From NCBI GenBank assembly GCA_015680685.1, contig MNCI01027502.1, positions 220,705 to 284,704 of the forward strand: 64,000 nucleotides of DNA. Direction: 5' to 3'. Origin of the DNA: Gnetum montanum. Taxonomy: Eukaryota > Streptophyta > Gnetopsida > Gnetales > Gnetaceae. Under the pieces are notes generated by a model. That model did not search any database, was not told the origin of the DNA, and saw only the letters and a list, made by a program, of their open reading frames with translations. Both the position numbers and the translations under genes were made by a program. How positions within the stretch are numbered: position 1 is the stretch's first letter; every line of letters starts with the position of its first letter. Positions 44,168 to 54,945 of this stretch are shown one piece after another.

Positions 44168-47011
44168 ATGGCTCCTAAGGATCATTTGGCACTTGCAAAG
44201 GTTGAGGAGGTGAAGAAGACCCTGGGGCATGTGTTGCAAGCACATGTTGCGGCATGGAAGAGCACACCATTGTCCTAGAAGGTTACTATGTCTCCCTCAC
44301 TTTTTCTGTTTTGCACTTTCTGTTGTTCTCTACTCTTGTTTTGTATCCTATTTATTTTGCATCAAATCTTGGCTACCTGTGTTTTCTGTGGGTGCATCAT
44401 TTTAGCCTTTGCATCACCGCTATTGCTGTTTTGGTCATGGAGGATGCATCAACGTTATGTTGTGGTTGCATGCAAGGCTGCTGAAACCACCACCACTATG
44501 GTCATTATAACTAAGGGGGCTGGGGCAGTTTAAGTTGCTTGACCCTTGGCATGCCATGACATAAAACCCTTGGGAGGGCTAGGCCATGTGTGATGCGGCA
44601 ACATGACACGTGTTTTATTAGGGTATGTTGTCAATTGTTTCATTGGTATGCTAGGCTTATTTGCATGTTCTTGCTATGCTAGGTTTTCACGCCCTTGCTA
44701 TACTATGTGCGGGTGGAGGGTTATGCCACGCTACATACATGGATTGCTAGACATTGCTACGTTGTGCGTGTATTACCTTTAAGTATGATGCTAAGGTTCA
44801 TCGATTGTGTTGTGCAGGGTGGGGTTGAGGCCGAGGCTGATTATTTTGGAAATTAGAGGGGTCCTGTGCCATGTGAGCAGACCTGTGGCAAACCGTGAAT
44901 TCGATAGATCCTCCAGACCACATGAGCCCAAGATCCCCCAGAAATAATTAGGGAGTCGTTATCTGTAACGACAAAGGATTGAGTGGCTCACAGCGTTCAT
45001 GGCCAGCATAGCATAGGAGAGACGCCTCCCATTATAGCTGGTAGCATGATGCAGGGGGAACATCTCATAGCTGAGACCGTACCTAAGGAGTTGCAAAAGA
45101 AGAGGCCTCCCCTAGCTAGGGAAACCTTTCATGTGGAGGAAGAGGAGGGGGGAAGATTGTGGCTTAGGCTATAGAAGATGCAACCCCCATCGGTAAATGC
45201 TTTTGTGTAATGTTTACTTTGCTGTTGTTTGCTACGCTATACCGTGCTAGGCTGTGTAGTGTAGCATAGCATCTGCTTTAAGCTAATTTTTTTTAAATTG
45301 ATGCAATCATGCTTCTTTGCTATTAGAGGAAGAAGAAGAAGAAGAAGAAAGTGATGAAGAAGTGTCAGCCCTTAAGATGAGGGCGAAGAATGAAGATACG
45401 GAGGCCTCAATCTTGGAGGAAAGGGCCCCGGTTAGAAATAAGGGAGCACCTGTTTCTAGGGTGGGGGCTCTTGTCATTAGAGAACCTCCTCCTTTCAATG
45501 AAGAGGCACCTCCCTTGAATAGAAAAGACACTTGTCTCCTTAAAGAAAAGGCACCAGTGCATGAGGAAAGGACTTGTATGGAGTTGGCAGGGCCTTCCAC
45601 CAAGGCTATCGCCATCGTCTTGCATCGGCAAGAAGAAAGGATGCAGCTGGACACTGGTGAGTTTGGCAATACGTTTGCCTTATCATGGTCCATTTTGGCC
45701 ATTGCTGATATGCTTAGTCATGTAACAGGTGCTACTTCTGATGTTGTAGGACCCTCTCCGATCCATACAGAATCATGGGCTGAGATCCTTGACAAGTTTG
45801 TGTTCGTGCAGGGACTTGTCGACGACATGATCGAACGCCTTCAGCAGGTGGATCCTAACGCAGGTAAGTAGTGGTATTAGGTGCTCTTATGTTCTTACGC
45901 TAAAAAATTTTGAGTTCATTGATTTTGCTATGTTAACACGATTGCTACGCTCTTTGCGTCAAGGTAGCCTCTTGGCTCAAATAGGACCCAACATGACCTA
46001 TAAAATTTGGCACCATGCCTACACTCTCACTTGACGTGACTGAGGTGTCTTGTCACACGTTTGATGAGGCTTACAAGTGCATCTTGCACTTAGCATGCTC
46101 CTTGTGGGAGTATAAGTGCATCAACAAGGACCTGTGGAAATGGGTCCAAAGGGCTGAGCAAAGAGAGGTCGACCTGGTCGCTGAGGTGAAGGATCTCAGG
46201 CCGAGGAACAATTTTGTCATAAATTGTAACCTGATACTGAGGACTGGCACAAGGCTGTAGACGACTACAAAAGGTTTTGTACTGTCATTTGTCACAACAT
46301 TGAATCCATGTGCAAGATAGTCAAACAGAAAATGTAGATGGACTTGCTAACCCAGAAGTGTCAAGACATGAAAGATATCAGTGCCAAGGTTTTTGAATGG
46401 GAGAAAACCTAGAGAGAGCACAAACATATGTACAAGCTGGAGAATGAGACCCATCAATAATTGTACAAAGGCACTGCTATGGAGGCATTCACATATGAAG
46501 CATTTGTGAATTCCATCGACGCTTTTGAGGCCTACGCTAAGTTCAAAGAGTAGGTGAAGGTTACAAAATCTTCTGACTTGAAGGTGAACCTTCCTACAGG
46601 AGAGACCACAATCACCTCCCTTTCCCTGGGACCCCTAGAATGGATGACCGCAGAAAGGGAGAGAGCCGTTGCTGCGAATGCTAAACCTAGCAATAAGCAT
46701 TGGATGGACATCACAATAGAGGAGATCTGGCATCTCCTCAGGCTCGGTCTAGACAGGATACCTTTTGAGATCAATGTAGGCCCTTCTCAAGTTAGTCGCT
46801 TTACTGTGTAGATGCTCATTGTATGTTGTAGTTTGCATTTGTTGTTCTAACTGAGTACTTCATTCTTGTGATGCAGGCTCCAGATGAGGGTGTAAGGCCC
46901 GTAGAGGGAGGGAATGACGAATTGGAAAAAGGCAACGCAGGGGAGGATGATGCACAAGCAAATGAAGTGGAGGCAAGTGGTGAAGGCGATGCAAGCAGAG
47001 AGAACCCATGA
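44168..47011 (+). pseudogene. Antisense multi-exon gene in Tat copy 1 (middle deleted)
   Basis: Opposite to gag-pol. Exon 1 starts at ATG 44168 (MAPKDHLALAKVEEVKKTLG). A second exon starts at about 44820 and is fused at 44893 to later sequence by a 1.6 kb deletion relative to copy 2. The acidic exon 45327-45863 is fully open: EEEEEEE, then EERAPV/NEEAPP/KEKAPV repeats. A GTAAGT donor at 45864 and acceptor at 45967 join in phase to 45968-46790 (coiled coil, HTFDEAYKCIL, KWVQRAEQREVDLVAEVKDL). The last exon is 46877-47011, ending in TGA. A few Q and W codons are stops. Product unknown. Confidence 0.65.
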
Positions 47012-47533
47012 CAGCATGGGATTTTCTTTTTGAAATTTTTGAAATTTTGAAATGTTCAAATTTTGCAAACATTGTCAACAGGCGAAGGTTTTGCATAAAA
47101 TGAAAAAAATTCAGAAAAGAAATTGATTTTGCATTAACTTGTGTATGATGTAAAGTTTTCATGCTCTCATATGCTAGGTTTAGGCCATTTCGGGCCATTG
47201 CTTAACATGCCAAGTAGATTATATGTTAACAAAGGGAAAAGAAAAAATGCTAGTTTTAGGCCATTTCAGGCCATTGCCAAAAGAGATAATACATGAACAA
47301 AGTAGAAAAAAGTGATGATGCTAGTTTTAGGCCATTTCGGGCCGTAGTGTAGCATGCCAGAAGGATGGTATGTGAACAAAGTAGAAAGCGACGATGCTAG
47401 TTTTAGGCCATTTCAGGCCATAGCATAGCATGCCAAAAGGATGGCATGTTAACCAAGCATAGAAGTGACTAATGTACAAGGGATGTCAACTAGGCAGGAA
47501 GCAGTAGGGTTGTTATGCTATGCATAGCTACCT
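47012..47533. repeat. Tandem repeats downstream of the antisense gene, copy 1
   Basis: From 47170 to about 47460 there are four units of 65-100 bp beginning 'atgctagttttaggccatttc.ggcc', with 'agcatgcca.aaggat' inside. Copy 2 starts the same array at 63855 and runs out of the window. A 60-bp A/T-rich piece at 47012-47080 is absent from copy 2. Confidence 0.7.
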
Positions 47534-47544
47534 CTTGACCTGTC

Positions 47545-48420
47545 GTGGGTTGATTGGAATGTAAGATCGAGGTGTTTCACCAGGTCCCTCATTTTCATCA
47601 TTGTCTCCCACTTGGAAGGGCAAATCAACCCATGCATTTTTGATTTGGAGGTTGGCTTGTTGGGCCGATTCTCCTGTTGGAGGGTTGATGTATGCATGAG
47701 CAGGTGCTTTGTTCTCAGAGGTTATGACCTCTGAGACTTGCTCCATGTCTATGTTGCTAATTGCTTGCGTTGCTACTTCGTCACCCCAAATCACCACCTC
47801 CTTGCCTGCGTATGGTAAGTGGATTTCCTAGTGTATGGGTGAGGAGACAACCCTAAGTTGCGCTAACCATGATCTTCCCAAGACTAGGTTAAACCCAGGC
47901 ATTTCTATGACCACGATGAACGTTGCATCTATGGGGAATTGTTCGCCTGCTACAAAGTTTACATGAATTGTGCCTTTCACTAGGATGCGTGCCCTGTTGA
48001 ATGACCTCAAACACGATGTCATCGTCGGCTTGATCTGGTCGACCAATCGGTCAACCAATCCCAGTTTGTCCAAAATAGGGAAGGGGATAACATGTACCCT
48101 TTAGATCTGGTGTTGGCCAACCCGAATTATGATGAAGAGAGGCACCGTAGTAACCTAACCCCTTTCAGGATCTTCCCTAATGGCATTGTTATGGAAAGTC
48201 AACTGAGGTGTCGTAGACTCTGCGAGTACAGAGGGAACCATGATCGAATGGATCACTTCCTCTTCCACTGGCATGTTCTCGTCAACCGAAACCGCCGTTA
48301 ACATGCAAATTAGAGCCTTGTGGTGGGGTACAGATGTCATGATTAGGTTGTACAAGCTTAGTGTAGTATTTTTCTGCTTTAGAGCTTGCTTCACCTAGGT
48401 GAGGGTGCTCTTGTTTGACA
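47545..48420 (-). pseudogene. Tat copy 1 protease region (broken)
   Basis: On the minus strand: PVEEEVIHSIMVPS and QLTFHNNAI (conserved upstream block, 48275-48180), then a frame with DKLGLVDRLVDQIKP, RSFNRARILVKGTI and MPGFNLVLGRSWLAQLRVVSS near 47890, the end motif 'YN.LLGRPWL...AVPS' of Tat proteases. The catalytic D-[TSN]-G is not readable. Exon 1 ends at 47540 in ...INPRQ. Confidence 0.7.
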
Positions 48421-51260
48421 CTTTCTTTCTTTTGGATTCATCCCAGAAGATGAATCTCCGGAGGAGAGGTGACTTCGGATCTGTGTTTAGATCCTTGTCG
48501 GTAGGGTGATGTAGGTTGTGTAGTCATGTCGACCTTTGTCTTTGATGATGAAGGTACAGATGCAAGGGGCAAAGACATAGGCTTGGGGGTACCTTTGATG
48601 GTATTTCCCTTTGACGTCTCACCCACCAAGTGGACTTCTTGCCTTGCAGGGCAAGGAGGTTGTTTAGCTTTATTGTGCACGATAGGGGTCGTCGAAGGTG
48701 TCAGCCCCCTGATGACGAGTGGACCTAGAGGTGTTAACTGATGGGATCACGTGGCCCTGTCCACTGGTGGTGTAAAGGTGGATGCCCGTGATGGAACTTT
48801 TAGGATGAATGACTACTGCGAGTTTGGACCAACCATTGGTGGTGTTGGTGCACTACGTTGAGGCATGTAGACCACAAATGGCTATCGGGGTGGCCTGGGA
48901 TCACTGTTAATGCCAATAGCATTGATGACGTATCCGACATTGTTAGGGTTGAGGGGATCCATGTAGACATACATAGATTGGTTTTCAGGGCGTACTAGGT
49001 TGCTTTCGTCCAGCACCAGTTTTCCCTGGTCTATTAATCTTTGGATGTCATCCTACAATGCCAGACAATAATCCATGTTGTGATGACACTATTGGTGGTA
49101 GTCACAAAACCTGTCTAGCCTGAAACCCCTAGGAACTGGAGGCTCATTGGGTAGGGCCAAAGAGGGATTCCTAAGGAGCTTGCAGTAGTGTTGATGTCTT
49201 GCATTTGCCTCTTCCGATATTTGCTTGTGTTGGATGTATCCTACTACCAGCAGTTGCTTCAGAAGCTCTAAAGGCTTTAGAGGTAGTGGGATGTACTTTG
49301 AGAGGTCTTTGCGCTCAAATTTGGGTTTAGGTTATGTAGATGTCTCAGGCATAGGTGTAGTAGGTTCCAACATGTGGCCCTGTTTGGGCGCAGGGTTAGC
49401 CGCAGGTATGGCCGATTTCTTGCTATTCTTGCTACCGCTGTTGCTAGGTTTGGGCTTAGCCTCGGTTGCCACAGCAGCCATTGTGGTTGTAGGGGCCCTA
49501 CCCTTGTCCTTCTTTGTGAAGGTATTTTTGTAAGTGATGTAGGCCGGGTCTTTGCTTACCTTGGCTGCATCCTGTATGCTCTTAGTTTGAGCGAAAGCTT
49601 GACTAAGAGAGTAAGGAGCGAGGTAGTACAGTTTAGACTTAATGAAGTCGTTCACTGCGCCCTTAAAGATGACCAATAGGTGGGCCTTCGCGATGGGCTC
49701 ACAGATTTTGTTAAGGGTTGCACTCCAACGTTGAATGAACTTTTGGACTGGTTCTAGCATGTCTTTCTTCATGCTCATCAACTAATCTAGCATGGTTTTT
49801 GGCTTCAAGTTGTACTTGAAGCATGTCACAAGCTAGGTCAAGAGCTCTTCCAAAGTTTAAATGGATGAACATGGTAACGTGTGGTACCAATCTAGGACTT
49901 TCCAGGCTAGGGACATAGCAAAGACGCGAATGATCGTGTGCAGCCATTGTTGCAATAGCAAAGATTTAGACCTGAAGGTAACAAGATGCGCATTGGGATC
50001 TCCCTCCCCATCGTACTTCATGAACTTTGGGAGAGACATCCTTGGGGGTAACGTCAAAGCAAGGATTCCAGGGCTGACGGGGTCATCTTGGTAAAAGTCC
50101 GTAACTTGTACTGTGTCAGACCCAACAGACTTGAGGCATTTTATTTCCTTAGTGAGGGTCTGGATAAGCTAGAATTCTTGGTCTAGACTTGACGACATTG
50201 TAGACGGTTGGGGGGCTGCGAGGGCAGCTCCCACCTGTGGCATGGCAAGGGTAGCGGCTTGAGCCATCGGCGGTGCTATTGGGACCACTCCTGGTAGCGG
50301 TGCTACTTGCGCTGTCCACCATCTAGTAGGTGGTGTTGTTGGAGCAGCAACCACAGGTTGAGCCACCAGATAGGCCATTTGAGTCACTGACAGAATAGAC
50401 CATGGCCCTGTGTTAGGATGTAAGGTTTGTGGGGTTTGGTAGGTCTGAGGGCGAACATAGTGAGACATCTACGACAGTTGTAGAATAGACGAAGAATCAA
50501 ATAGGGTCCACCATGTGGACGAGCCTGGGCCTACCACTATGGGTGGAATAGAGATGAACATAGGAATTGACATGGAAGTTATGTGTGATTGCGAAGTAGG
50601 TATAGTGTGGACATGCGGCAGGGTAGCCGTGATTGGTGTGTTATGCACTACAGGAATGTGCTAGTGAATAGATTGTGGAGGCACAGTCACTGTAAATGCA
50701 ACAATGGAATAAGGGTAAGGATACATTGGGAATGTGGCATGGCTACCCATTGCAGTTGCAGTTGTAGGGTACGGCAGCTTAGGCGTGATGGCGAAGGGAG
50801 CGGTGATAGACAATAAGTTGGCCCAAAAGGACTGTGTAGGAGGGATAGGAACGGGGTTGGCTTGACCTTCCTCATTAGATTGGGAATCAAGTTCCTCTTG
50901 TCTGTCTTGAAAGGAATCGTTCTGGTTGGACAATGTGTCTTGTTTCTCCCTAAGCTGAGCTAGCTGGATCAGCTAGTCCAGCAACCTTTGGTTTATTTGT
51001 GTCAAAGGTATGGAAACGTCGGGAGTGGGAACAAACTCCTTCTCGTCATAGTACATGAACTCGAAGCTACATTTACTTTCAAGCTCATGTATGTTCAAAG
51101 GTAGGTTTTCCTGAACCTTTGCACAAAGGAAGTTGTAACGCTCGTGTTGCTGGGCTAATCCCTCAGGTCCTCGATTTTGGATCCTGAGGGATTGACGTGT
51201 TTCCAGCATTGGGTTCAGCGGTTGTTCGACACTAGTGGTGCCTTGAACCGTGATGGGCAC
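48421..51260 (-). pseudogene. Tat copy 1 gag and linker (broken)
   Basis: On the minus strand I start at the ATG at 51260 (MPITVQGTTSVEQ), the first Met after the leader. A coiled and Pro/Thr/Val-rich N-part follows. The core gag is 50057-49560: LPKFMKYDGEGDPNAHLVTF, AWKVLDWYHTLP, EPVQKFIQRWSATLNKI and LLVIFKGAVNDFIKSKLYYL. A knuckle of the Tat type, CDYHQ-CHHNMDYC (C-x2-H-x4-H-x4-C), lies near 49108-49067 followed by DDIQRLIDQGKL. Stops sit at Q and W codons. Confidence 0.8.
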
Positions 51261-52062
51261 CTACACATTGAAGGTGTTAATAGAGGTAGTTAAAAAAGAC
51301 ATTGTTAAACAAGTAGTTATGCAAAAAAGCACAAACGTTATGAAAAAGAGTACGAACGAACAAGGACACTGAAAAATAGAAAAAAGAAGGGATTTATGTC
51401 TTGCCGGATTCCAGAGGAACCGTTGAGGTGATCGACTTGCATCACAAAAGGCGTAAACAACCACAAATGGATGTCACATTTATGCCAGTGCACGATAGGG
51501 TGCAGAATGCATACAAGACCATCATAAGATGGGAAAGCTAGCTAGTAACCAAGAAGGCTTTGTGTTTTGCAGGATCCCTAAGGGACCATCGAAGTGACCG
51601 CTCTGTACCACGCGAGATGGGGTATAGAATGCATACAAGACTACCATAAGATAGGCAGGCTAACTAGTGATCAAGAAGGCTTTGGATCTCATAGGATTCC
51701 TAAGGGACCGTTGAAGCAATCACTCTATACCATGCAAGATGGGGTACAAAATGCATGTAAGAATACCATAAGATGGGCAAGCTAACTAGCAATCAAGAAG
51801 GCTTTGCATCTGATCATCGAAGTGACTACTTTGTACCATGCGAGATGGGGTATAGAACGCATGCAAGACTACCAAAAAAGAGCTAGTTAGCTGGTGATCA
51901 GAGGTATTATGTTTTGTAAGGCTCCCAAGGAACCGTCATGGCGACTGATCTGTAGTGCACAAAGTGCAAACAACCACAAAAGGGTGTCACGTTTACGCTT
52001 ATATGTATCAGGGTGTAGAAGGCTCACAAAACTACCATGACACATGGAAAAGGCACTAAAGG
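51261..52062 (-). repeat. Leader of Tat copy 1 with about five tandem units
   Basis: Units of 105-150 bp start 'ggat.cctaagggacc.t.gaag' and contain 'accatgcgagatggggtatagaatgcat' and 'ctaactagtgatcaagaaggctt' (51405-52060). They are diverged by point changes. The leader has no ORF. Confidence 0.8.
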
Positions 52063-52080
52063 GCCCTTCTTCTAGCTCCA
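52063..52080 (-). other. Primer-binding site of Tat copy 1
   Basis: On the minus strand, six bases after the LTR end, TGGAGCTAGAAGAAGGGC. Tat elements often show TGGCGCTAGAAGGAGGGCC here. I do not assign the tRNA. Confidence 0.6.
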
Positions 52081-52086
52081 GAAAAT

Positions 52087-53660
52087 TGTAGCGACCAAAA
52101 ACATCGGTGGCTAGAAAACACCGAGGGGTTGGTGGGCGCGATAGTCTCGACCCCATACCCGTGGGAGGGCCATGCTCGGTGTGTGTGGATATGGGGCACC
52201 TTGAATGGTCTGGTTGATCAAACAAGGACTTAATCAGTGTCTATATAGCCTTTTACAACATATATTTTAAAATGGGAATGAAAATGCGAAGTAATGCTCG
52301 AAAGTAAATAAAGCAGAAAATATAGTACCAAATGCAACAATAAGCAAGAAGAAAAGTAAAATGTAGTTAGAAAAATGCACTGCTCCGAAGCTACAAGTTT
52401 TCTCTATTAGGGTGGATACAGTTGGTTGCATAGTGTGGCGGAGTGCAGAGATCCCAAGAGTAACCAAGACGTGTAGAGAAAAATTGGTTATGCGCTTGAG
52501 CGCGGACTTGGGTGCTGACAATGCAGATATTCTACCAAGGTGGTAGAAGAAATGTGGAACAAAATGCCAACTGAAAATGCTAATTGTTTGCAGTGTCAAA
52601 CAGAAAGCTTACAATGCTTGATGTCATAATGCTAGAGAGAGGAGAAGTTTTTAGAATTCAAGAAATTTGAACCCTTTGAATACTGTTTACTGGGGTATTT
52701 ATAGGACCAAGGGCATGCAAAAAGGGTAATTTGGATGCCACATGCCTTAGGCCCATGTTGACTTGTTTGTGCTACACGTGCCATGCATAACCATTGGGCT
52801 CGCGTGACCGTTGTAATGTGAGCCTGCCATGTCATAACTATGCACTTGCCACGTCATAATTATGCCATCAGCATTTGGAGACGTGTGCCAACGGTCCAAT
52901 TAGGTGAAGTGCATTAATGTCACACAACCATCCGCATGCCTTGCTGTGCTTTGTAGCATAGCATGCTTGGCATAGTGTAGCACCTTTTCATGCTACATGT
53001 GTGTTGTATGTTTGCTATGCTATGTTACACTACGTAGCATAGCGACTGGCTTTAGTCACGAAAACCTTGTCGATTTCCAAACTTTGCTTCCACGAGACTT
53101 GCAAACTTGCTGATTTTCGTCCTTTGAGCTGCTTTCTATCTCTTTTGTAGAATTTCTATGCCTTGCTGCACCATATAGCTTAGCGTAGCATAGCAGCAGA
53201 CATGGTCTGCCGCTTCTTGATGGAAAGGGACATTGTTGCAGGACTTAAGGTTGACCAAGGGAATTGGTGGTATAGTTGTTGCCATGCTACGCTACGCCTC
53301 ATAACGTAGCTTGACACTTCATTCTGCAGTCACTTTCTAAAGCTTGCTATGCTACAAAGTGGGGCGTAGTGTAGCATAGCAGACTTCGTGACTTAGAAAA
53401 CTTGCTAAACTATTTTGTGCATCCAGAATGCTGCTGCCAACTCCGTGCACCATTTTCTAAGTAGGCTGTCGGTTGGGTAGGCTACTTGGGTGGACAAGCA
53501 GGGTGACCCGTAGAGCTTGTTGATGCCCAAAGAAGAAAATTTTCCAAACTGGCCAGCCTGGATACAGAGCATTCTCCTCTCGAAGAACTATTGTAGCGCT
53601 ACGTGGATTGCAAGACCCGGTGAAGCGAGAATGAATTAGAAATATTTTTGGGGTGTTTCA
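52087..53660 (-). repeat. Shared LTR: 5' of Tat copy 1 and 3' of copy 2
   Basis: 1574 bp. Edges match the 36934-38514 LTR (TGTAGCG... to ...TTTCA). On the minus strand TATAAATA is at 52703-52696. The copy 1 leader and PBS lie on its left; the 3' region of a second element lies on its right, after purine tract CAGGGGCCAA. U3 (52945-53385) has the same inverted GCTACGCTA words. Differences from the other LTR are mostly transitions. Confidence 0.82.
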
Positions 53661-54719
53661 TTGGCCCCTGTTTGTCGAGGTCTAGAGGATGGACTCGATG
53701 GACATTGACAAAGAATACGAAACACCGTAGTAGGTAAAATGATGAGCTTGTTTCTTGGTGAGTGTCAAGAAATCGCTTGGCCGCACTTGATAGTGTTGCA
53801 TTGGTCTTGCAGAGGTTAAGGTAGAGAGCAAAGATGATGTTTAGCAGAGTTCTGCATTGGAGTGCTCTGAGAGGCTCGTTTGCATTTTCATCTTTAGCTG
53901 GCGCTGTTCTTCAACCTCTTGTAGAATAGGTGTCCCCATCATAGGATGAGTTGTGTTACATTTGTGAATGGTTTTGACCTACCTACAAATGCTTTCCATA
54001 TGGCGAGTTGTGCTACACACGTCATGGAATTTGCACTCTGAAGTAGCTAAGCTAGCCGAGGCACTCGCTTTACGATGCTATAGCATTTGCTGCTGTAGCA
54101 AGACATGCCTGCAGGGGCAAAGGTCTTTCTAGCTGTTGGCATTATTGCAACTCTTGGGCATCATCACTAGCATGTGATGTCCAAATCAAGAAGGCTAGAA
54201 GCGGCCTTGGTAGCACCGAGATGGAGGAGCTGGCCTCTAAGGTGCTGAGAGTTGTTGTGGGTGCGGATTCTCTAGAATCCATGCCAAAGGCATGCATACT
54301 CAGTTCAGCTATGGGATCAGCTACCACATAGTTAAATGTCGTGCAAGTCGAGGCATTGGCAGGGGACTGGAGAGTAACAATATTGTGGCTGGGCCATAAT
54401 ACTGTTGGTACTCCAGATGCAGGAACTAGCCCAGGAACTACCGTCAGGATGATGGGCCGTGGAGATGGTAGGTTCAGAGGGCCAGTATAATGCCATACGG
54501 CATCTTCAGAGGATCAGCATGATGCTAAGGATGGTGGTGTCGTGTGTGTCCTAGACCATGTTCTCATTGCATCGTGAAGTACATTCTGGAACTATGACAT
54601 CCCACCCACACGTCTGCACTGTGCATGCGCGTTCGATGTGTACTCGGCATAGATGCATGTTGGGGATGTGACGCGAACCCAGTTTAAGGTCTTGGTAGAC
54701 CATGTGCTGGTTTAAGGTC
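53661..54719 (-). other. Tat copy 2 3' region
   Basis: Aligns with 38515-39559. No frame is kept open in both copies. Confidence 0.6.
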
Positions 54720-54945
54720 CTAGCGGACTGTACATACCATTTTAACGTCGTAGTGGACGAGAAGTGCTAGTTTATAGTCATAGTGGACTAGCAGTGCCAG
54801 TTTTATGTCATAGCAGATGGTTGCTGCCAGTTTAACATCATAGCGGACATTGCTTGATGTTGCTATTTTATCGTCATTGTGAACACTTCTTGGTGCGATT
54901 GCCAGTTTATCATCATAATGGACAATGCTTGTTGTCGTCATCGTG
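54720..54945 (-). repeat. YDVKLA-type tandem array (copy 2)
   Basis: Seven units. On the minus strand HYDDKLAI, NDDKIATS, RYDVKLAA, CYDIKLAL, HYDYKLAL, HYDVKMV. The same register and an open frame as in copy 1. Confidence 0.65.

Larger units (their letters stand above)
43254..47539 (-). other. Intron-like segment between protease and RT, Tat copy 1
   Basis: Minus-strand donor CGACAG|GTCAAG (exon ends 47540) and acceptor GATGACAG|GTCAAG (exon resumes 43253). Joining them gives ...RQVKQEMG in frame. The 11-bp word CTTGACCTGTC occurs at both edges (43248-43258, 47534-47544), so an ancient insertion with duplicated target gives the same joined sequence. Ogre elements are known to have an intron at this place, but here the segment is 4.3 kb and holds a gene on the other strand. 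Copy 2 has the same left edge. Confidence 0.6.
36934..53660 (-). mobile_element. Tat/Ogre-like element, copy 1
   Basis: 16.7 kb on the minus strand: 5' LTR 53660-52087, PBS, tandem-repeat leader, gag, protease, a 4.3 kb intron-like segment with an antisense gene, RT, RNase H, a second RNase H, integrase, repeat-bearing 3' region and 3' LTR 38514-36934. Two RNase H domains and the pol motifs place it in the Tat lineage (Ogre/Retand/Grande relatives). It inserted in E8 gag. All coding parts are broken. Confidence 0.85.

Noticed and set aside
45307-45702. Minus-strand 131-codon Ser-rich frame
   Set aside because: It is the complement of the glutamate-rich acidic exon: GAA/GAG runs read as TTC/CTC on the other strand. 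The + strand has matching splice sites.
46532-46774. Minus-strand frame of 80 codons with LLLGLAFAATALSLS, considered as a membrane protein
   Set aside because: It lies opposite the coiled-coil exon of the antisense gene. The hydrophobic run is the complement of charged codons.
49225-49679. + strand frames of about 100 codons
   Set aside because: They are shadows of the Tat gag on the minus strand, which has clear gag motifs here.
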